A DNA stretch of 8,241 nucleotides from an uncultured Oscillospiraceae bacterium (GTDB lineage: Bacteria; Bacillota_A; Clostridia; Oscillospirales; Oscillospiraceae): positions 1-8,241 of the forward strand of contig CALXDE010000005.1 of NCBI GenBank assembly GCA_944386965.1. The letters are read 5' to 3'. A program made the position numbers and the translations under genes. Under the pieces are notes generated by a model. The model saw only the letters and a list, made by a program, of their open reading frames with translations, did not search any database and had not been told where the DNA came from. Positions within the stretch are counted from its first letter, which is position 1. The number at the start of each line of letters is the position of its first letter. Below are positions 4,466 to 8,241 of the stretch, piece by piece.

Positions 4466-4535
4466 GACCGGGACACGGTCCGCCCCGCCGGGCGCGGGCC
4501 GGTTGATTTCCAGATTGCAAAGGAGTTTCGCTTCC

Positions 4536-5036
4536 ATGATTGTCTACGCCGCCGCGTTCCTGCTGCTCCTGGCCGCGGACCAGGGGCTGAAATACTGGGT
4601 GGTCCAGCACCTGGACCTGTACGCCTCCGCCCCCCTGCTCCCCGGGGTGGTGGAGCTCAAGTACATCCAGAACACCGGGGGCGGCTGGTCCATCCTCTCG
4701 GGCCACACCTGGCTGCTGAGCCTGCTGACCGCCCTGATCCTGGCGGCCGTGGCGGTGCTGCTGGCCAGGGGGATCGTCCGCCACCCCGTGGGCCGGTGGG
4801 GCTGCGTGCTGCTGCTGGCCGGGGGGCTGGGAAACCTGATCGACCGGCTGCGGCTGGGGTATGTGGTGGACATGTTCAACTTCCTGTTTATGGACTACCC
4901 GGTGTTCAACATCGCCGACATCTGCGTGGTGTGCGGCATGATCCTGGCCGCCGTGTACTACATTCTGCTTTACGAAAAGTATGACGCCAGGGGGCGGAGG
5001 GACAGCCATGGTGACGCGCCTGACAGCCCCCGCTGA
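4536..5036 (+). CDS. lspA: Lipoprotein signal peptidase (signal peptidase II)
   Basis: This 166-residue membrane aspartyl protease cuts the signal peptide of prolipoproteins just before the lipidated cysteine, after Lgt has acted. Four hydrophobic segments are visible (about 3-23, 58-77, 88-102, 125-146). Conserved blocks are ADQGLKYW (14-21), NTGGGWS (46-52), GGLGNLIDR (96-104), VVDMF (110-114) and FNIADI (124-129). The catalytic aspartates should be Asp112 and Asp128, with Asp103 also invariant in the family. NTGGG replaces the more usual NxGAA. ATG 4536 was chosen because AAAGGAG lies ten bases upstream and the protein then begins at the first transmembrane helix; the longer frame from 4326 runs into trxB. 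The gene overlaps rluD by 29 bases. Substrates in this window include the 71-residue lipoprotein. Confidence 0.95.
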   Translation: MIVYAAAFLLLLAADQGLKYWVVQHLDLYASAPLLPGVVELKYIQNTGGGWSILSGHTWLLSLLTALILAAVAVLLARGIVRHPVGRWGCVLLLAGGLGNLIDRLRLGYVVDMFNFLFMDYPVFNIADICVVCGMILAAVYYILLYEKYDARGRRDSHGDAPDSPR

Positions 5037-5928
5037 GGCCGCCGGGGAGCGGCTGGACCGCTTCCTGGCCGAATCCGTGGAGGGTCTGACCCGCTCGGCG
5101 GCGGCCCGGCTGCTGGAGGAGGGCCGGGTCACGGCGGACGGAAAGGCGGCGGGCAAGAACTACCGCCTCAGAGGCGGAGAGGCCCTGGCAGTGGACATGC
5201 CGGACCCGGAGCCCGCGGAGGCCCTGCCGGAGGACATCCCCCTGGACGTGGTCTATGAGGACGGGGACATCATCGTGGTGAACAAGCCCGTGGGCATGGT
5301 GGTCCACCCGGCCCCCGGCCACCCGGACGGCACCCTGGTCAACGCCCTGCTCTTCCACTGCGCCGGGAGCCTGAGCGGCGTGGGCGGGGCGCTGCGGCCG
5401 GGGATCGTCCACCGCATCGACCGGGACACCAGCGGCCTGATCGTGGCGGCCAAGAACGACTTCGCCCACCAGGGCCTTGCCGCCCAGCTCCAGGACCACA
5501 GCATGCGCCGGACCTATGAGGCGGTGGTGGTGGGGCATCTCCGGGAGGACAGGGGCACCGTGGACGCCCCCATCGGCCGCTGCCCCACGGACCGCAAGCG
5601 CATGGCCGTCACCGAGAGGAACAGCCGCGCCGCCGTCACCCACTATGAGGTGCTCCGGCGCTTCCGGGGGTACACCTATATCCGCTGCGTCCTGGAGACG
5701 GGGCGCACCCACCAGATCCGGGTCCACATGGCCTACATCGGCCACCCCCTCTACGGGGACACGGTCTATGGGGCCAAGAGGCCGGCCGCGGACATGACCG
5801 GCCAGTGCCTCCACGCCGTGGCCCTGGACCTGACCCACCCCCGCACCGGGGAGCGGATGCGCTTCACCTCCCCCCTGCCGGAGGAATTCACCCGCCTGCT
5901 CCAAAAGCTGGAGGCGCGGGAGGCATAG
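5008..5928 (+). CDS. rluD: Ribosomal large subunit pseudouridine synthase, RluD type
   Basis: This 306-residue cytosolic enzyme isomerises specific uridines of 23S rRNA to pseudouridine; RluD itself acts on helix 69 (positions 1911, 1915, 1917). An N-terminal S4-like RNA-binding domain (about 13-65, with GERLDRFLAE and a GRVTADGK turn) precedes the RluA-family catalytic domain. There IVVNKPVGMVVHP (88-100) and HRIDRDTSGL (135-144) carry the catalytic Asp138, followed by THQIRVHMA and GHPLYGD. The chosen start is ATG 5008 with GGAGGG six bases upstream; an in-frame ATG at 4981 would add nine residues but has only a poor ribosome binding site. It overlaps the end of lspA, and the lspA-rluD order is common in Gram-positive genomes. 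The exact target site among RluC/RluD types is inferred. Confidence 0.92.
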   Translation: MVTRLTAPAEAAGERLDRFLAESVEGLTRSAAARLLEEGRVTADGKAAGKNYRLRGGEALAVDMPDPEPAEALPEDIPLDVVYEDGDIIVVNKPVGMVVHPAPGHPDGTLVNALLFHCAGSLSGVGGALRPGIVHRIDRDTSGLIVAAKNDFAHQGLAAQLQDHSMRRTYEAVVVGHLREDRGTVDAPIGRCPTDRKRMAVTERNSRAAVTHYEVLRRFRGYTYIRCVLETGRTHQIRVHMAYIGHPLYGDTVYGAKRPAADMTGQCLHAVALDLTHPRTGERMRFTSPLPEEFTRLLQKLEAREA

Positions 5929-5932
5929 CGGA

Positions 5933-5960
5933 GGGGCGGGCCGCGACAGCGGCCCGCCCC
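5933..5960. terminator. Hairpin between convergent rluD and the MATE gene
   Basis: GGGGCGGGCCGC (5933-5944) pairs perfectly with GCGGCCCGCCCC (5949-5960) around a GACA loop, within the 41-base gap between two convergent genes. Neither side has a T-run, so it may block or end transcription from both directions without being a classic intrinsic terminator. Confidence 0.55.
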
Positions 5961-5969
5961 CGGCTGACG

Positions 5970-7424
5970 CTATTCCGGTTCGGAGAAGCTCCGCCCCTGG
6001 GCGCTTTCCACCGCCAGGACCCCCTGGCCCTCCGGCTCCGGCGCCGGCTCCGCCGCGCCGGCGGGGACGCCCGCCTCGTCGGCCAGACTGCCCCGGCGCT
6101 TCCAGCGGCCGGAGAGGAAGTAGAGCACCGCGATCACCGCGCCGGCGGTCCACCCGGCGCCGAAGGCGTAGTACATGTACTCCGGGCCCAGGAAGTGGGC
6201 CAGGAGGTACACCGCCGGCACCCGGAGGATCACCTGGCTGAACAGGACGATGGCCATGGGCACCACGCTCTCCCCCGCCCCCCGCATGACGCTGCAGATG
6301 ACAAACTGCACGGCGAAGATGACGTAAAACGGGAGGATGCACTGCATCATCAGACCCGCCCCCTGGATGGCGCCCTGGCTGTCGGTGAAGAAGGCGGCCG
6401 CGGCAAAGCGGGTGGGATAGAGGATGGCCAGGATCAGCAGGCACCAGCCCATGGCGTAGACAATGGACAGCACCATGCCCCGCCGCACCCGATCGTGGCG
6501 CCGGGCCCCCACGTTCTGCCCCACAAAGGCCGTGATGGCCGCGGCGATGGACTGGATGGGCAGGAAGGCCAGGCTGTCCAGCTTGTTGCCCACGTTGTAC
6601 CCGGCGGTGTAGGAGGTGCCGAAGACGTTGATCTGGGACATGATGGCCATGATCCCCAGGGACACGGAGGCAAACTGAATCCCCGCCGGCAGGCCGATGC
6701 GCATGATCTGGCGGAAGAGGAGCCGGTCAAACCGGAAGGAGAAGGGCCGCACTGCGAACTCCCGGTAGACCCGGTTGATGTAGAAGATGCCGAATACCCA
6801 GGAGCAGAACTGGGCGATGATGGTGGCGATGGCCACCCCGGCCACCCCCCAGTGGAATCGCAGCACGAACACCAGGTCCAGCACAATGTTCATCACCGCC
6901 GAGATGCCCAGAAACAGCAGCGACGCCCGGGTGTTCCCCACGCCCCGGAGGATGCCGGCGTTGATATTGTAGCCGATGGTGCCGATGAGGCCGCCGCTGA
7001 GGATGAGGAGATAGAGCCGCGCGTCGGCCATGGCGTCCGGCTGGACCCGCATGAGGGAGAGCAGAGGCTGGGCGATCAGCAGCGCCACCAGGGTGATGGG
7101 CACCACCGAGACGGTGAAGAAGGTGTACACCGTGTCCACCGCGTCCCGCAGGCGGTCCATGCGGCCGGCGCCGTAGTACTGGGCGATGACCACGGTGGCG
7201 CCGTTGCTCAGCCCCATGAACAGGGCGATGAACATGTTGTTGATGGGAAAGCCGATGCCCACCGCCGCCAGCGCCACCTCGCTGACATACTGGCCCACCA
7301 CCCAGCTGTCCACCATGTTGTACAGCTGCTGCAAAAGACTGCCCAGGAACAGGGGTATGGCAAAGGCCAGCAGATGGCCGGAGATGGAACCGCTGGTCAT
7401 GTTGCGCAGGGTATGGCTCTTCAT
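5970..7424 (-). CDS. MATE family efflux transporter
   Basis: This is a 484-residue polytopic membrane protein of the MATE (multidrug and toxic compound extrusion) family, which exports organic cations and drugs using a sodium or proton gradient. About twelve hydrophobic segments arranged as two similar halves are seen. Family landmarks are PLFLGSLLQQLYNMVDSW (24-41) in the first helix, the Q-YYGAG stretch after helix 3, GILRGVGNT between helices, and FVGQNVGARRHDR in the second half. The start at 7424 is preceded by AAAGGA at nine bases. A charged, Pro/Glu/Ala-rich tail of about 40 residues (from about 445) extends beyond the last helix and is unusual for the family, whose members are often 440-460 residues. 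Substrate cannot be predicted. It has its own promoter and is divergent from exonuclease III. Confidence 0.93.
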   Translation of the reverse strand: MKSHTLRNMTSGSISGHLLAFAIPLFLGSLLQQLYNMVDSWVVGQYVSEVALAAVGIGFPINNMFIALFMGLSNGATVVIAQYYGAGRMDRLRDAVDTVYTFFTVSVVPITLVALLIAQPLLSLMRVQPDAMADARLYLLILSGGLIGTIGYNINAGILRGVGNTRASLLFLGISAVMNIVLDLVFVLRFHWGVAGVAIATIIAQFCSWVFGIFYINRVYREFAVRPFSFRFDRLLFRQIMRIGLPAGIQFASVSLGIMAIMSQINVFGTSYTAGYNVGNKLDSLAFLPIQSIAAAITAFVGQNVGARRHDRVRRGMVLSIVYAMGWCLLILAILYPTRFAAAAFFTDSQGAIQGAGLMMQCILPFYVIFAVQFVICSVMRGAGESVVPMAIVLFSQVILRVPAVYLLAHFLGPEYMYYAFGAGWTAGAVIAVLYFLSGRWKRRGSLADEAGVPAGAAEPAPEPEGQGVLAVESAQGRSFSEPE

Positions 7425-7487
7425 ATGCTCCCATCCTTTTCTTATATTCTTGTGTATCGATATGTTTTTCGCGTCCGTCCTTCTGTC

Positions 7488-7516
7488 ATTGTATCGTGTC
7501 TGAATGTAAAAATCAA
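7488..7516 (-). promoter_or_regulatory. Promoter of the MATE transporter gene
   Basis: On the minus strand TTGATT (7516-7511) is followed after 17 bases by TACAAT (7493-7488), with a predicted leader of about 55-60 bases to the start at 7424. The region is AT-rich against the surrounding GC-rich genes. Confidence 0.6.
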
Positions 7517-7591
7517 TGGGATTTCCGCCGAATCGCGGAGCTGCTTTTGTGCAGTTTTACCCAATGCGCCTGGAAAGAGAGGAATTGCGCC

Positions 7592-8241
7592 ATGAAGCTC
7601 ATCTCCTGGAACGTCAACGGCCTGCGGGCCTGCCTGAAAAAGGGGTTTCTGGACTTCTGCCTGGCGGAGGACGCGGACGTCTACTGCCTGCAGGAGACGA
7701 AGCTCCAGCCCGGTCAGGTGGAGCTGGACCTGCCGGGGTACCACCAGTTCTTCAACAGCGCGGACAAAAAGGGCTACTCCGGCACCGCCGTGTTTACAAA
7801 GGAGGAGCCCCTCTCCGTGACCTGTGACTTCGGGGAGGACATCCACCGCCACGAGGGGCGGGTCATCACCGCCGAGTACCCGGCGTTCTATCTGGTGTGC
7901 TGCTACACCCCCAACGCCCAGGAGGGCCTCAAGCGCATCGCCTACCGCATGCGGTGGGAGGACGACTTCCGGGCGTATCTCCTGGAGCTGGACGAAAAGA
8001 AGCCGGTGGTGCTGTGCGGGGACCTGAACGTGGCCCACGAGGAGATCGACCTGAAGAACCCCGGCCCCAACCGGGGCAACGCCGGGTTCTCCGATGAGGA
8101 GCGGGGCAAGATGACCGAGCTGCTGGAGGCGGGGTTCGTGGACACCTTCCGCTATCTCTACCCGGACAGGACCGGGGCCTACAGCTGGTGGAGCTACCGG
8201 TTCAACGCCCGGGCCAACAACGCCGGGTGGCGCATCGACTA
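7592..8241 (+). CDS. xth: Exodeoxyribonuclease III (partial, 3' end outside window)
   Basis: The first 216 residues of an AP endonuclease/3'-5' exonuclease of the ExoIII (EEP) family; the window ends inside the gene. It cleaves DNA at abasic sites and trims blocked 3' ends in base-excision repair, using a divalent metal. Seen in order: MKLISWNVNGLRA (1-13, Asn7), CLQETKL with metal-binding Glu35, GYSGTAVF (61-68), YTPN with Tyr105, GDLNVAHEEIDL (143-154, Asp144 and Asn146), and the closing GWRID before the edge. The remaining roughly 35-40 residues, with the catalytic His of the SDHCP motif, are not visible. The start ATG 7592 has AGAGGA eight bases upstream. A weak promoter candidate, TTCATA-17-TATATT (7420-7448), may drive it; no strong one is seen. 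Confidence 0.95.
   Translation, partial: MKLISWNVNGLRACLKKGFLDFCLAEDADVYCLQETKLQPGQVELDLPGYHQFFNSADKKGYSGTAVFTKEEPLSVTCDFGEDIHRHEGRVITAEYPAFYLVCCYTPNAQEGLKRIAYRMRWEDDFRAYLLELDEKKPVVLCGDLNVAHEEIDLKNPGPNRGNAGFSDEERGKMTELLEAGFVDTFRYLYPDRTGAYSWWSYRFNARANNAGWRID

Noticed and set aside
4906..6444. Minus-strand open frame of 512 codons opposite rluD and the MATE gene end
   Set aside because: It is antisense to rluD and out of frame with the MATE gene, whose motifs are clear; His/Gly/Arg-rich shadow composition.
5805..7595. Plus-strand open frame of 596 codons opposite the MATE gene
   Set aside because: Antisense of a firmly identified membrane protein; Asp/His-rich translation is the usual complement of hydrophobic codons in GC-rich DNA.

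Overview
The window is about 8.2 kb of GC-rich DNA that reads like the core chromosome of a Gram-positive Clostridia member, most likely an Oscillospiraceae-type gut anaerobe (Flavonifractor / Lawsonibacter / Pseudoflavonifractor kind). This placement is inferred from high GC combined with strong AGGAGG ribosome binding sites, sigma-A type promoters (TTTACA-17-TATAAT), many GC-rich intergenic hairpins, and the gene families present. It is not a database result. Nothing here is a clear mobile element, prophage, CRISPR array or biosynthetic cluster.

Layout, left to right. (1) The 3' end of nadE, glutamine-dependent NAD+ synthase, enters from the left edge (1-591). (2) About 700 bases without a convincing gene follow (592-1296), made of a string of hairpins and inverted repeats. 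(3) deoC (deoxyribose-phosphate aldolase) overlaps by 26 bases a 76-residue zinc-ribbon protein resembling the Lar family; hairpins that may end this unit follow. (4) A strong promoter (2306-2334) drives what looks like a cobalamin riboswitch (about 2359-2473) with an intrinsic terminator (2539-2571), but no B12 gene follows. The next gene on that strand is a 71-residue acidic lipoprotein (2797-3012), more than 200 bases past the terminator. (5) The thioredoxin system: trxA on the minus strand and trxB on the plus strand, divergent from overlapping promoters. A bidirectional terminator separates trxA from the lipoprotein gene. (6) lspA (lipoprotein signal peptidase) and an RluD-type 23S rRNA pseudouridine synthase form an overlapping pair behind their own extended -10 promoter. 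(7) A MATE-family exporter on the minus strand converges on rluD across a 12-bp hairpin. (8) Exonuclease III starts at 7592 and is cut by the right edge.

Most genes are housekeeping: NAD supply, deoxyribose salvage, thiol redox, lipoprotein maturation, ribosome modification, drug/metabolite export and base-excision repair. TrxA and TrxB work directly together: NADPH to TrxB to TrxA to protein disulfides. LspA would process the small lipoprotein encoded nearby. The most interesting part is 2.26-2.80 kb, where a riboswitch-like leader has no evident B12-related target. The nadE-deoC gap, with its stacked inverted repeats, comes second.
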